A stretch of DNA of 42,365 bases from Phaeovulum veldkampii DSM 11550. GTDB taxonomy: Bacteria > Pseudomonadota > Alphaproteobacteria > Rhodobacterales > Rhodobacteraceae. Below, piece after piece: positions 33,639-41,826 of this stretch; within the stretch, counting starts at the first letter, position 1; each line of letters opens with the position of its first letter. The notes under the pieces were generated by a model. It saw nothing but the letters and a program-made list of their open reading frames with translations, had not been told where the DNA came from and made no database searches. The DNA lies in NCBI RefSeq assembly GCF_003034995.1, contig NZ_PZKF01000025.1, forward strand, positions 1-42,365, in the 5' to 3' direction. Made by a program: the position numbers and the translations under genes.

Positions 33639-34327
33639 TGAACATCTTCAAGAGACCCAGCCCCCATTACGGGAAATCCCCGGAGCCCGAGACGCCCTAT
33701 CAGAAGGCCGCCCAGGTCTGGGATGAGCGGATCGGTTCCGCCCGCGTTCAGGCCCGGAACTGGCGATACATGGCCTTCGGCTGCCTGATTCTCGCAGGCG
33801 GCTTCGCCTCGGCGCTCGTCTGGCAATCCGCGCGCGGCACCGTCGTGCCTTGGGTCGTGCAGGTCGACAATCTGGGGCAGGCGCAGACCGTGGCCCCGGC
33901 GGCCGCAGACTACATGCCCACCGATCCCCAGATCGCCTGGCATCTTGGCCGGTTCATCGAACAGGTCCGTGCCATTCCCGCCGATCCGATCATCGTGCGG
34001 CAGAACTGGCTGCGGGCCTATGACTGGACGACGGACCGCGGGGCTGCGGCCCTCAACGACTATGCCCGCGCCAATGACCCCTTCAGCCGCGTCGGCCGGC
34101 AGCAGGTCTCCGTCGAGGTTTCCAGCGTCATCCGCGCCTCACCGGACAGCTTCCGCGTTGCCTGGATCGAGCGGCATTTCGAGAACGGCCAACTGGCCAC
34201 GACCGAGCGCTGGACGGCGATCTTGACCATCGTGGTCCAGACCCCGCGCACGGCCGAGCGGCTGCGGGTCAATCCGCTGGGTATCTATGTCAACGCCATC
34301 AACTGGTCACGGGAGATGAGCCAATGA
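33638..34327 (+). CDS. trbF: Conjugal transfer protein TrbF (VirB8-like)
   Basis: A 229-aa bitopic inner-membrane protein. It opens with the family segment MNIFKRPSPHYGKSPEPETPYQ and WDERIGSARVQARNWR; one membrane span follows (about 44-62), and the remaining 165 residues form the periplasmic NTF2-like VirB8 domain. It nucleates the channel complex. The ATG at 33638 overlaps the trbL stop; the end overlaps trbG by 4 bases. Confidence 0.94.
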   Translation: MNIFKRPSPHYGKSPEPETPYQKAAQVWDERIGSARVQARNWRYMAFGCLILAGGFASALVWQSARGTVVPWVVQVDNLGQAQTVAPAAADYMPTDPQIAWHLGRFIEQVRAIPADPIIVRQNWLRAYDWTTDRGAAALNDYARANDPFSRVGRQQVSVEVSSVIRASPDSFRVAWIERHFENGQLATTERWTAILTIVVQTPRTAERLRVNPLGIYVNAINWSREMSQ

Positions 34328-35337
34328 CCGTCCCGACGATCCGCATGTCCCGGCCTTTGGCTTTCCGCACACCCGCGATTGCGGCTTTGCTGGCCGCGAC
34401 CGCCCTTGCAGGCTGCGCATCGCAGCCAAACCCTCAGTTCAGCTACGATGTCGATGTACCGCCCTTGCCGACGGTTCCTGCGGCGGTCACGGATGATCGC
34501 CCGCGCCCCTTGCATGTGCCCCCGGCCTGGACGGTCGCGCGGGGCGGACCGGAGGCCGGAACGCCCGCCGGACGCGTCGAGAACGCCAACGCCGCCGCCC
34601 GGGTCGAACCGCGCCGCGAGGGCTACTACAACGCCATCCAGATCTACCCCTGGTCCGACGGTGCACTCTATCAGGTCTATGCCGCGCCCGGTCAGATCAC
34701 GAACATCGCGCTCGAGCCGGGAGAGAGCCTGACCGGCGCCGGGCCGATCGCTGCGGGCGATACCGCACGCTGGATCATCGGCGACACCGAAAGCGGCAGC
34801 GGCGCGAACCGCCGGGTGCATATCCTCGTCAAGCCGACCCGCCCGGACATCTCGACGAACCTCGTCATCACCACCGACCGGCGGATCTACATGATCGAGC
34901 TTCGGGCTCAGGAGGCACTCTACATGCCTGCCGTGGCCTGGGCCTATCCGGCACCTCCACCGGGGCAGCGCAACACCGTGCCGGCCGCGCCCCAGATTCC
35001 GGCCGAGGCGGCGCGCAACTACCGCTACGGGTTGACCGGGGACAGCCCGCCCTGGCGGCCGATCTCGGTCTTCGATGACGGCAGGCGGGTCTATGTCGTC
35101 TTCCCGCGGGGCATCGTGCAGGGCGAAATGCCGCCGCTCTTCGTCATCGGGTCGGATGGCGAGACGCAAATCGTCAACAGCCGCATCCACCAGAATGTCC
35201 TGATCGTGGATCGACTCTTCGGGGTCGCGGAACTGCGCCTCGGCAGTGGTGAGCGCCAGCAGGTCGTCCGCATCCTGCGGATCGAGCCGCAGCAGGCTGA
35301 GGTGCGCCCAGCTGCGACCGGGGAGGCCCCGACATGA
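34324..35337 (+). CDS. trbG: Conjugal transfer protein TrbG (VirB9-like lipoprotein)
   Basis: A 337-aa outer-membrane-complex protein. A lipoprotein signal ends in LAGC (C31), so it should be lipidated. The VirB9/CagX domain follows, with YYNAIQIYPWSDGALYQVYA, IALEPGESL and a C-terminal FDDGRRVYVVFPRG segment. With TrbI it forms the core complex. ATGA overlaps join it to trbF and trbI. I see no separate trbH, which is present in Ti plasmids but commonly missing in ICEs of this kind. Confidence 0.94.
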   Translation: MTVPTIRMSRPLAFRTPAIAALLAATALAGCASQPNPQFSYDVDVPPLPTVPAAVTDDRPRPLHVPPAWTVARGGPEAGTPAGRVENANAAARVEPRREGYYNAIQIYPWSDGALYQVYAAPGQITNIALEPGESLTGAGPIAAGDTARWIIGDTESGSGANRRVHILVKPTRPDISTNLVITTDRRIYMIELRAQEALYMPAVAWAYPAPPPGQRNTVPAAPQIPAEAARNYRYGLTGDSPPWRPISVFDDGRRVYVVFPRGIVQGEMPPLFVIGSDGETQIVNSRIHQNVLIVDRLFGVAELRLGSGERQQVVRILRIEPQQAEVRPAATGEAPT

Positions 35338-36473
35338 CCGACAACATGAACGCAACTGCCGAGCCCATGCGCCTGCGCGCGGAACCGCCGCGGGTGACGC
35401 GCCTGTCACGAAAGGTTCTGGCGGGTGTCGGCGCCGCTGCACTTCTCGGCATCGGCGGGGCGCTGATCTATGCGCTGCAGACCCGCGATCCGGGGCCGGG
35501 CGGCGAGGAGCTCTATTCCATCGACAACCGCCCCACCGCCGACGGGCTGACCGGCCTGCCGCGGGACTATACCGGCCCTGTGCTCGGACCGCCGCTTCCC
35601 GGCGATCTCGGGGGTCCGATCCTCGATGCCCAGAACCGAGGTCAGCCCATTGCCCCTCCTGCGATGGCGATGCCTGCCGTCGATCCCGACGAAGAGCGCC
35701 GCCGCGCCGAGGAAGAGGCTGCGCGACTGAGCACGGTCTTCTTCCAGTCGGGGCCGAGGCCAGGTGCAGGTCCGGGGACCGCTCCCGGTCTTGCCGACTT
35801 CGGTCTTGCCGGGCTTCCGGCTCAGGCGCCCGCGCAGGACCGCCAGACCGCGTTCTTGACCGGCCCGGCCGACCGACAGGTTGTCGCGTTGGACCGCGTC
35901 ATGGCACCGGCTTCGCCTTACATCCTGCAGGCAGGGGCGGTGATCCCGGCGGCGCTGATCACGGGCATCCGGTCCGATCTTCCGGGACAGATCACCGCCC
36001 AGGTCACGGAAAACGTCTACGACAGCCCGACCGGAAGCCTGCTTCTGATCCCGCAGGGCACACGGCTGATCGGCGCATATGATGCGGGCGTGACCTTCGG
36101 CCAGCGCCGGGTCCTCCTTGTATGGAACCGCCTCATCCTGCCCAACGGCCGCTCCATCGTGCTGGAACGGCAGCCCGGTGCGGATGCTTCAGGCTTCGCG
36201 GGTCTTGAGGACGGCGTTGATTATCACTGGGCGGAACTCTTGCAGGCGGCCGGCCTTTCCACGCTGCTCGCCGTCGGGGCGGAGCTTGCCACCGATGAAG
36301 AGGATCGCTTGATCCGCGCCCTGCGCGACGGGGCGCAGGACACGATCAATCAGGCCGGGCAGGCGATCGTCCAGCGCCAGTTGCAGGTCGCGCCGACGCT
36401 GACCATCCGGCCGGGCTTCCCGGTCCGGGTGATTGTCACCCGCGACCTCGTCCTCGAACCTTACGGGAACTGA
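35334..36473 (+). CDS. trbI: Conjugal transfer protein TrbI (VirB10-like)
   Basis: A 379-aa inner-membrane-anchored core protein. A single membrane span (about 22-43) is followed by a Pro/Gly-rich region (50-165) and the VirB10 domain (about 185-375), with YILQAGAVIPAALITGIRSD, SLLLIPQGTRLIGAYD and FGQRRVLLVWNRLILPNG as strong signatures. It spans the periplasm to the outer membrane complex. Two bases separate its stop from the DUF2274 start. Confidence 0.95.
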   Translation: MTDNMNATAEPMRLRAEPPRVTRLSRKVLAGVGAAALLGIGGALIYALQTRDPGPGGEELYSIDNRPTADGLTGLPRDYTGPVLGPPLPGDLGGPILDAQNRGQPIAPPAMAMPAVDPDEERRRAEEEAARLSTVFFQSGPRPGAGPGTAPGLADFGLAGLPAQAPAQDRQTAFLTGPADRQVVALDRVMAPASPYILQAGAVIPAALITGIRSDLPGQITAQVTENVYDSPTGSLLLIPQGTRLIGAYDAGVTFGQRRVLLVWNRLILPNGRSIVLERQPGADASGFAGLEDGVDYHWAELLQAAGLSTLLAVGAELATDEEDRLIRALRDGAQDTINQAGQAIVQRQLQVAPTLTIRPGFPVRVIVTRDLVLEPYGN

Positions 36474-36475
36474 AC

Positions 36476-36697
36476 ATGACCAAGCTGAAACTCGGCCCCC
36501 TCGTCGACGACAGGCCCGTGAAGGTGAGCGTTGAACTGCCCGGACCGCTGCATCGCGATCTTCTCTTGTATGCCGAGGTTCTGGCCCGGGAAACCGGCCA
36601 GCCAGTCGCGGATCCGGTCAAACTGATCGTGCCGATGCTCAAGCGCTTCATGGCCACGGACCGGGGCTTCGTCCGGTCCCGCAAACCCCGATCATGA
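36476..36697 (+). CDS. DUF2274 family protein, end of trb operon
   Basis: A 73-aa protein of the DUF2274 family, which almost always closes the trb operon in ICEs of this type. It begins KLKLGPLVDDRPVKVSVELP, with LHRDLLLYAEVLARETGQ as a helical middle and the PVKLIVPMLKRFMATDRGF end. It resembles a ribbon-helix-helix DNA-binding protein, so a regulatory role is possible but untested. Its 3' end overlaps the convergent TetR gene by 6 bases. Confidence 0.88.
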   Translation: MTKLKLGPLVDDRPVKVSVELPGPLHRDLLLYAEVLARETGQPVADPVKLIVPMLKRFMATDRGFVRSRKPRS

Positions 36698-37324
36698 TCC
36701 AGAAGGTGGATTGCGCCGCCCGGTCGCCGCGATCATCTCCATCAGCGTGTCGATGACGTCCCGCGTCGCGTCCCATTTGGCGGCCGGGTCCATCGCCTGG
36801 TTTTCGAGGTTGAGGCTGACGGCGCCGTGCACCGTCGACCAGAACATCAATCCCTGGCGCCGAAGATCCGCGCCCGGCAGATAGCCGTGGTCCTGCGACT
36901 CCCTCAGACCGTTCAGCAGCAGCGCGAGAACCCGGCGTCCGTTCTCGCTTGACCAGGGATCGTCACCCACGCCGAGCTTCGGGGGCGGGGAGAACATCAG
37001 CCGGTAAAGGGTCGGATTGTCGAGGGCGAAGCGCGCATAGGCGTAGCTGCCCTCGCGCAGATAGCCGAAAGGGTCTGACCGCATGCGCTCGGAAACCGCA
37101 GCCTTCACTTCGTAGAGCCGGTTGAAGCCTTCATCCCGCATGGCGATGAGCAGCGCGCACTTGTTGCGGAAATGACCGTAGAGCGCAGGCGCCGTGCAGC
37201 CGATGGCTTGGGCGACTTCTGTTAGCGGCACATCGAAATCGCCTCTTTGCGCGACCAGTCTGATCGTCTCCTCGACCGCGCGACGGCCGATGTCGAGTTC
37301 CTGCGCCTTCCGGGGGCGGGCCAT
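36692..37324 (-). CDS. TetR/AcrR family regulator (WHG-domain type)
   Basis: A 210-aa repressor. The helix-turn-helix spans residues about 30-60 (LTEVAQAIGCTAPALYGHFRNKCALL), and the ligand-binding part matches the TetR_C/WHG type (YARFALDNPTLYRLMFSPPP). It is convergent with the trb operon and divergent from LysR. Its own promoter and two operator-like repeats are visible upstream (separate entry), so self-repression is likely. The ligand is unknown. It may be cargo next to the trb end rather than a transfer regulator. Confidence 0.9.
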   Translation of the reverse strand: MARPRKAQELDIGRRAVEETIRLVAQRGDFDVPLTEVAQAIGCTAPALYGHFRNKCALLIAMRDEGFNRLYEVKAAVSERMRSDPFGYLREGSYAYARFALDNPTLYRLMFSPPPKLGVGDDPWSSENGRRVLALLLNGLRESQDHGYLPGADLRRQGLMFWSTVHGAVSLNLENQAMDPAAKWDATRDVIDTLMEMIAATGRRNPPSGS

Positions 37325-37352
37325 CGAAGTCCCCGCAACTTTGCGTGATTAC

Positions 37353-37423
37353 TGAATGACGTTTATTTTTTTCGTTGACGCTCCGGATGTCAAGCGGCAG
37401 CATCCATAAATGAACGACGTTAA
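37353..37423 (-). promoter_or_regulatory. tetR promoter with two operator-like repeats
   Basis: On the minus strand TTGACA (complement of 37388-37393), 17 bases and AAAAAT (complement of 37365-37370) form a promoter for the TetR gene. Two copies of a 13-bp sequence, TGAATGACGTTTA (37353-37365) and TGAACGACGTTAA (37411-37423), 11 of 13 bases identical, flank it: the first meets the -10 box, the second lies upstream of the -35 box. This layout suggests binding sites for TetR itself; it could also affect the divergent LysR gene. Confidence 0.55.
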
Positions 37424-37568
37424 CTTTTAAGGGCTGCGGCGGGTGATGGGGACAGACCGGGTCGAGCTGTGCCAAATGGTAGACGGTTCCCTGCTGGACC
37501 CGCAGGATAATGGGATCACACTCATGGCGCTTCGTCTGGTCGCCGGCCGCGGCTCTGGATGAACCGAC

Positions 37569-38555
37569 ATGGCTGGGGACCGGGACAGTCAAGGCCGTTC
37601 TGGTGACACCGCCCCGGCGCGGCTTGCTTCAATGACCGGGGGAAGGGCACCCGTCAGGCTCCGGCAACTCAGATACTTCCTTGCCGCCGCCGATTACGGC
37701 AGCTTCCGCAAGGCGGCCGCAGCCCTGTCCATCCAGGAGTCCTCGATCAGCCGGCGCATCCGGGATCTCGAGGATGACCTTGGTGCCTCTCTGTTCCAAC
37801 GATCGCACGGCGGCGTCCGCCTGACTGTTGCAGGGCAGGAGTTCATGCCGAGCGCCCGTCATGCCTTGCGTCAGATCGACATCGGTGTGACGCGCGTTGC
37901 TGCGGTCGGTCGGGCGGAGGAAGGGGTCCTCAAGCTCGGCATTTTCTCCTCGCTTGCCTCCGGTTTCCTGTTCGACCTGCTGGGTGCCTTTGGAAAACAG
38001 CACCCCAAGGTCCGGGTCCATCTGGTCGACGGCGACCCGGCCGAACATGTCGCGGCCGTGCGCAACCTCGAACTGGACGCCGCCTTCGTCACCGGGGCAG
38101 GTCACCGGGACGGCTGTGAAACAGAACAGCTTTGGTTCGAACATGTCTTTATCGTACTTCCCGAAGGTCACCCCCTCGCAGCCAAGGCCGCCCTGGCATG
38201 GTCGGACATCGCCAGAGAACGCTTTATCGTCAGCGACGCCCCACCGGGCCCGGAGATTCACGACTACCTAGTCGCGCATCTTTCCGATCTCGGGCGTCAC
38301 CCTGACGTCCAGTTCCAGAAGGTCGGCCGTGACAACCTCTTGTCGCTTGTTGCCCTGGGGCGGGGCTTGACCCTGACGAGCGAGGCCACCATCGGTGCGC
38401 GATTCCCGGGCATTGCGTATCGGCAACTGACTGGAGAGGTCCTGCCGTTCAGCGTGGTCTGGTCAGCGCGCAACGACAACCCGGCGAGCCGTCGGCTGCT
38501 GAGCATGGCGCGTTCAATGGCAAAGCGCGCCGCCTCAAGTTTGAGTGCTCACTAA
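37569..38555 (+). CDS. LysR family transcriptional regulator
   Basis: A 328-aa LysR-type regulator. The winged helix-turn-helix is at residues 30-88 (VRLRQLRYFLAAADYGSFRKAA, then SSISRRIRDLEDDLGASLF) and the LysR substrate-binding domain fills the rest. Relatives of this protein are regularly found right after the trb genes. The start at 37569 gives a 28-residue lead; the ATG at 37632 (MTGGRAPVRL) is an equally good choice and closer to the family start. Targets and inducer are unknown. Confidence 0.88.
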   Translation: MAGDRDSQGRSGDTAPARLASMTGGRAPVRLRQLRYFLAAADYGSFRKAAAALSIQESSISRRIRDLEDDLGASLFQRSHGGVRLTVAGQEFMPSARHALRQIDIGVTRVAAVGRAEEGVLKLGIFSSLASGFLFDLLGAFGKQHPKVRVHLVDGDPAEHVAAVRNLELDAAFVTGAGHRDGCETEQLWFEHVFIVLPEGHPLAAKAALAWSDIARERFIVSDAPPGPEIHDYLVAHLSDLGRHPDVQFQKVGRDNLLSLVALGRGLTLTSEATIGARFPGIAYRQLTGEVLPFSVVWSARNDNPASRRLLSMARSMAKRAASSLSAH

Positions 38556-38637
38556 GGGTTTCTTCTTTGCTAGCCCGGACGCAGTAGAACAAGTGCTAAA
38601 GGAGCGTCGCCCCCCGATCAGCCGCTGTTCCAAGCTT

Positions 38638-38655
38638 GCCATATGTGGCCATAAT
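38638..38655 (+). promoter_or_regulatory. Palindrome and -10-like box before the phd gene
   Basis: GCCATATGTGGC (38638-38649) is a near-perfect palindrome, directly followed by CATAAT (38650-38655), a good -10 box, about 100 bases before the antitoxin start. Phd/YefM antitoxins bind palindromes in their promoters, so this is a candidate operator. No strong -35 box could be matched at 16-18 bases. Low-GC sequence here contrasts with the genes on either side. Confidence 0.4.
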
Positions 38656-38752
38656 AGACAAAATAGCACTAACGTGATCGTGCTGTTGTATGCCGGTATG
38701 GCTTTCGTGAGCGATGCAAAGGGTAGCCAAACTGCCCCGAAAGGACGCTGTC

Positions 38753-38956
38753 ATGCGAACTATGTCCGCTAGAGAGGCCAAGAATGCATTCGGGTTACTG
38801 ATCGACACTGCACGTGCTGAGCCGGTGATGATCGAGAAGCACGGCAGGGGGGTAGTCGTGGTCGTGGCGGTTGAAGAATATGAGCGGCTTGCCGAACAAG
38901 CGCTGCGGTCGGGCAAGAGCAATCAAAAGCCCACGCAAGAAGAGCAGGAGGGCTAA
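38753..38956 (+). CDS. Phd/YefM family antitoxin-like protein without a toxin partner
   Basis: A 67-aa protein with the Phd/YefM signature: MSAREAKNAFGLLIDTARAE at the N-terminus, then PVMIEKHGRGVVVVVAVEEYERL. The start at 38753 has AAAGGA upstream; a start 39 bases earlier is also open but outside the domain. Normally a Doc or RelE toxin gene follows, but here a SNF2 helicase gene begins 5 bases later, and its ribosome-binding site lies in the phd tail. It may act as the autoregulator of the defence-like operon rather than as an antitoxin, or it may be left over from a lost pair. Confidence 0.85.
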   Translation: MRTMSAREAKNAFGLLIDTARAEPVMIEKHGRGVVVVVAVEEYERLAEQALRSGKSNQKPTQEEQEG

Positions 38957-38961
38957 GCACG

Positions 38962-41826
38962 GTGCAGCGAAGCTTTAGTCAGTATCAGGCGAAGTATTTC
39001 GCCCACTTCCTGACCCGGGAAGGCTTCGAGGACGGTGACGCGCTCACCCAGTCCCTTTCTTCGGCACGTGTGGATCTCAACCCTCACCAGGTCGATGCGG
39101 CTATGTTCGCGCTCAGATCTCCCTTGTCAAAAGGGGTGCTCCTTGCTGACGAAGTCGGTCTCGGCAAGACGATCGAGGCGGCTTTGGTCTTGAGCCAATA
39201 TTGGTGGAGTCGGCAACGGAACCTGCTTCTTGTCGTTCCGGCTTCGCTGCGCAAGCAGTGGGCCGCGGAACTCATGGAGAAGTTCTCACTCCCTTCGGAA
39301 ATCCTCGATGCCAAAAGGCTCAAGGAGATCAAGGCCGCGGGGCGTTCAAGCCCTATCGGTCGAGCGGAAGGCATCATCATCCTTTCTTACGAGTTCGCCG
39401 CCCGAATGGCTGACGCAATCCGGATGGTCCCATGGCACCTAGTCGTGTTCGACGAAGCCCACAAACTCCGAAACGTCTACCGGGCCGCGGAAACCTCTCG
39501 GGCTGCCGTCCTGCGTCACGCGCTGGCCGGTCGCCAGAAGCTCCTTCTTACCGCCACACCGCTGCAGAATAACCTGATGGAGCTTTTCGGGCTGATCAGC
39601 ATCATCGACGATACCTACTTCGGGTCAGAACAGGCGTTCCGCGCTGAGTTCGGCGGCCGGGAGGAGGTTGCATCGCAGGCGCTGCTGGCGCGCCGCCTTG
39701 AGCCGATCTGCAAGCGCACCCTTCGCCGGCAGGTGCAGAAGGCGGGCCTGATCAACTACACGAACCGTCTGGCCAAGACCTTCGACTTCACGCCGGCCCG
39801 GCTGGAAACAGATCTCTACGACCTGATGTCGGCCTATCTCCAGAGGACCGACACGATCGCACTGGGGCAAAACGGGCGGCACCTCGTGACGCTGATGCTG
39901 CGGAAGATCCTCGGATCGTCGTCCTTCGCCGTGGCGCAGACCCTCGACAAGATGGTCAGGCGGCTCCAGGGCAAGCTCATCGTCGATGACGAGACGCTCG
40001 CCGACATCGACGGTTTCGCCGAAGAGGCAGAAGACTGGCGCGATGCCGGAGGCGGCGCCGAAGCCGATGCTGTCGAGGATCACGAGGATGACGCCATCGA
40101 GCGTATCGATCCCAAAAAGCTGCAGGCCGAGATCGACGAACTGACCCGCTATCGCGATCTGGCCATTTCCATCGCGGACAATGCCAAGGGCCGAGCGTTG
40201 CTTGAGTGCTTGCCGCACGTCCTGACCGAGATCGTCGGCAAGGGGGGGCAGCGCAAGGCTGTGATCTTCACCGAGTCCGTGCGCACCCAATCCTACCTGC
40301 GCGACCTGCTCGAGGCGAACGGCTTTCGGGGCCAGACGGTCATCCTGAACGGCTCCAACTCCGACAAGGACAGCAACGCGATCTACAAGGGTTGGCTCGA
40401 CAGGCATCGCGGAACCGAAGCCGTTTCAGGCTCAAAGACCGCCGACATGAAGGCTGCCATCGTCGATGCCTTCCGTAATGACCGCACCATCCTGATCGCC
40501 ACGGAATCCGGCGCCGAAGGCATCAACCTTCAGTTCTGTTCCCTGCTGATCAACTACGACCTGCCTTGGAACCCCCAGCGGGTCGAGCAGCGGATTGGGC
40601 GCTGCCACCGCTACGGCCAGAAGATCGACGTCACCGTCATCAACTTCCTGAACCGCAAGAACCACGCCGAGGCGCGCATCCACCAGCTGCTGGAACAGAA
40701 GTTCAAACTGTTCGAGGGGGTTTTCGGATCTTCCGACGAGGTGCTCGGTGCCATCGAGTCCGGCGTGGACATCGAGCGACGCATCCTCAACATCGTCCAG
40801 TCATGCCGGACCAATGACGAGATCAATGCCGCCTTCGACCGCCTTCAGGCCGAGTTCAGCGTCGAGATCGACGAGGCCAAGAAGGACGCCCGAAACAAGC
40901 TTCTGGCCGAGATGGACGACCGGGTGATCGAACGCCTCCTGGGGCGGCGCGAGGCGGTCGTGTCGGCCATCGGCGACTTCAAGCGCGCGCTCCTTGGCCT
41001 TGCGCGGGCGGAACTGCCCGACGCCCGTTTCCACGACGACCACGCCCAACGCTTCGACTACGCGGGCGAGACGTGGTCGACCGAATGGCCTGAGGCGGAC
41101 GAGCGCGGCTGGCGGTTCTTCCGGCTGGCCGATGGCGGCCTTGCCGACCGGCTGATCGCGCAGGCCAAGGAACGGCCGCTGGAACCCGCGTCCTTGCGGT
41201 TCGACTATGCGGCCTATCCCGGCAATCTGGCGGATGTGGCCGAACTGCGGGGGCAGTCGGGTTGGATGCGGGTCGCGCGGCTGACCCTGCACACCCCGGC
41301 CAAGACCTATGACGAGATCATCTGCGCCGCCTTCACCGACCAGGGCCATGAGGTTCATTCCGAAACGGTCGAGCGTCTGTTGCAGGTTCCGGCCGAGGTT
41401 GCGGGGGCTGCGGTCGGGGACATGCCCGACGCGCGCCTCTCCGGCGTCATGGCGGAGCGGCAGACCCACGTGGTCGCCCGCGCGCAGGAGCGGCTGGGCG
41501 AGTTCCTGAACGAAGAGGAAGAACGCCTCGACGCTTGGCGCGATGATGCCAAGGTGTCCTTCGATCAGCAGATCAAGGCGCTGAGCAAGGAAGCCAACGA
41601 GAAGAAAAAGCTGGCGCGGGCGACGTCAGGCCTTGAGGCCAAGCTGGAGCTGCAGCGCGAAGCCAAGCAGATCCAGCGGCAGGTCGACGACCTGCAGCAC
41701 CAGCTTTACACCCGCCTGCGCGAGATCGACGACGAGCGCGAGCGGATGCTGGACGAGATCGCCGATCAGTTGAACCTGACGCCCACATTGACCACACTGT
41801 TTTCAATAAGATGGAGCCTTGCCTGA
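38962..41826 (+). CDS. SNF2-type helicase of a restriction/defence-like operon
   Basis: A 954-aa SNF2 family ATPase. Motif I is DEVGLGKT (63-70), the DEAH-type motif II FDEAHKLR (163-170), motif III LLTATPLQNN, and the C-terminal helicase half ends in QRIGRCHRYGQ (about 542-552). An insertion with an acidic patch lies at about 345-385, and the C-terminal 130 residues are predicted coiled coil. It starts with GTG at 38962 behind AGGAGG and overlaps the methyltransferase gene by one base (TGATG). Such a helicase next to a type III Mod-like gene suggests a DNA-translocating arm of a restriction or anti-phage system. A DrmD-like role in DISARM is an alternative. Confidence 0.85.
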   Translation: MQRSFSQYQAKYFAHFLTREGFEDGDALTQSLSSARVDLNPHQVDAAMFALRSPLSKGVLLADEVGLGKTIEAALVLSQYWWSRQRNLLLVVPASLRKQWAAELMEKFSLPSEILDAKRLKEIKAAGRSSPIGRAEGIIILSYEFAARMADAIRMVPWHLVVFDEAHKLRNVYRAAETSRAAVLRHALAGRQKLLLTATPLQNNLMELFGLISIIDDTYFGSEQAFRAEFGGREEVASQALLARRLEPICKRTLRRQVQKAGLINYTNRLAKTFDFTPARLETDLYDLMSAYLQRTDTIALGQNGRHLVTLMLRKILGSSSFAVAQTLDKMVRRLQGKLIVDDETLADIDGFAEEAEDWRDAGGGAEADAVEDHEDDAIERIDPKKLQAEIDELTRYRDLAISIADNAKGRALLECLPHVLTEIVGKGGQRKAVIFTESVRTQSYLRDLLEANGFRGQTVILNGSNSDKDSNAIYKGWLDRHRGTEAVSGSKTADMKAAIVDAFRNDRTILIATESGAEGINLQFCSLLINYDLPWNPQRVEQRIGRCHRYGQKIDVTVINFLNRKNHAEARIHQLLEQKFKLFEGVFGSSDEVLGAIESGVDIERRILNIVQSCRTNDEINAAFDRLQAEFSVEIDEAKKDARNKLLAEMDDRVIERLLGRREAVVSAIGDFKRALLGLARAELPDARFHDDHAQRFDYAGETWSTEWPEADERGWRFFRLADGGLADRLIAQAKERPLEPASLRFDYAAYPGNLADVAELRGQSGWMRVARLTLHTPAKTYDEIICAAFTDQGHEVHSETVERLLQVPAEVAGAAVGDMPDARLSGVMAERQTHVVARAQERLGEFLNEEEERLDAWRDDAKVSFDQQIKALSKEANEKKKLARATSGLEAKLELQREAKQIQRQVDDLQHQLYTRLREIDDERERMLDEIADQLNLTPTLTTLFSIRWSLA

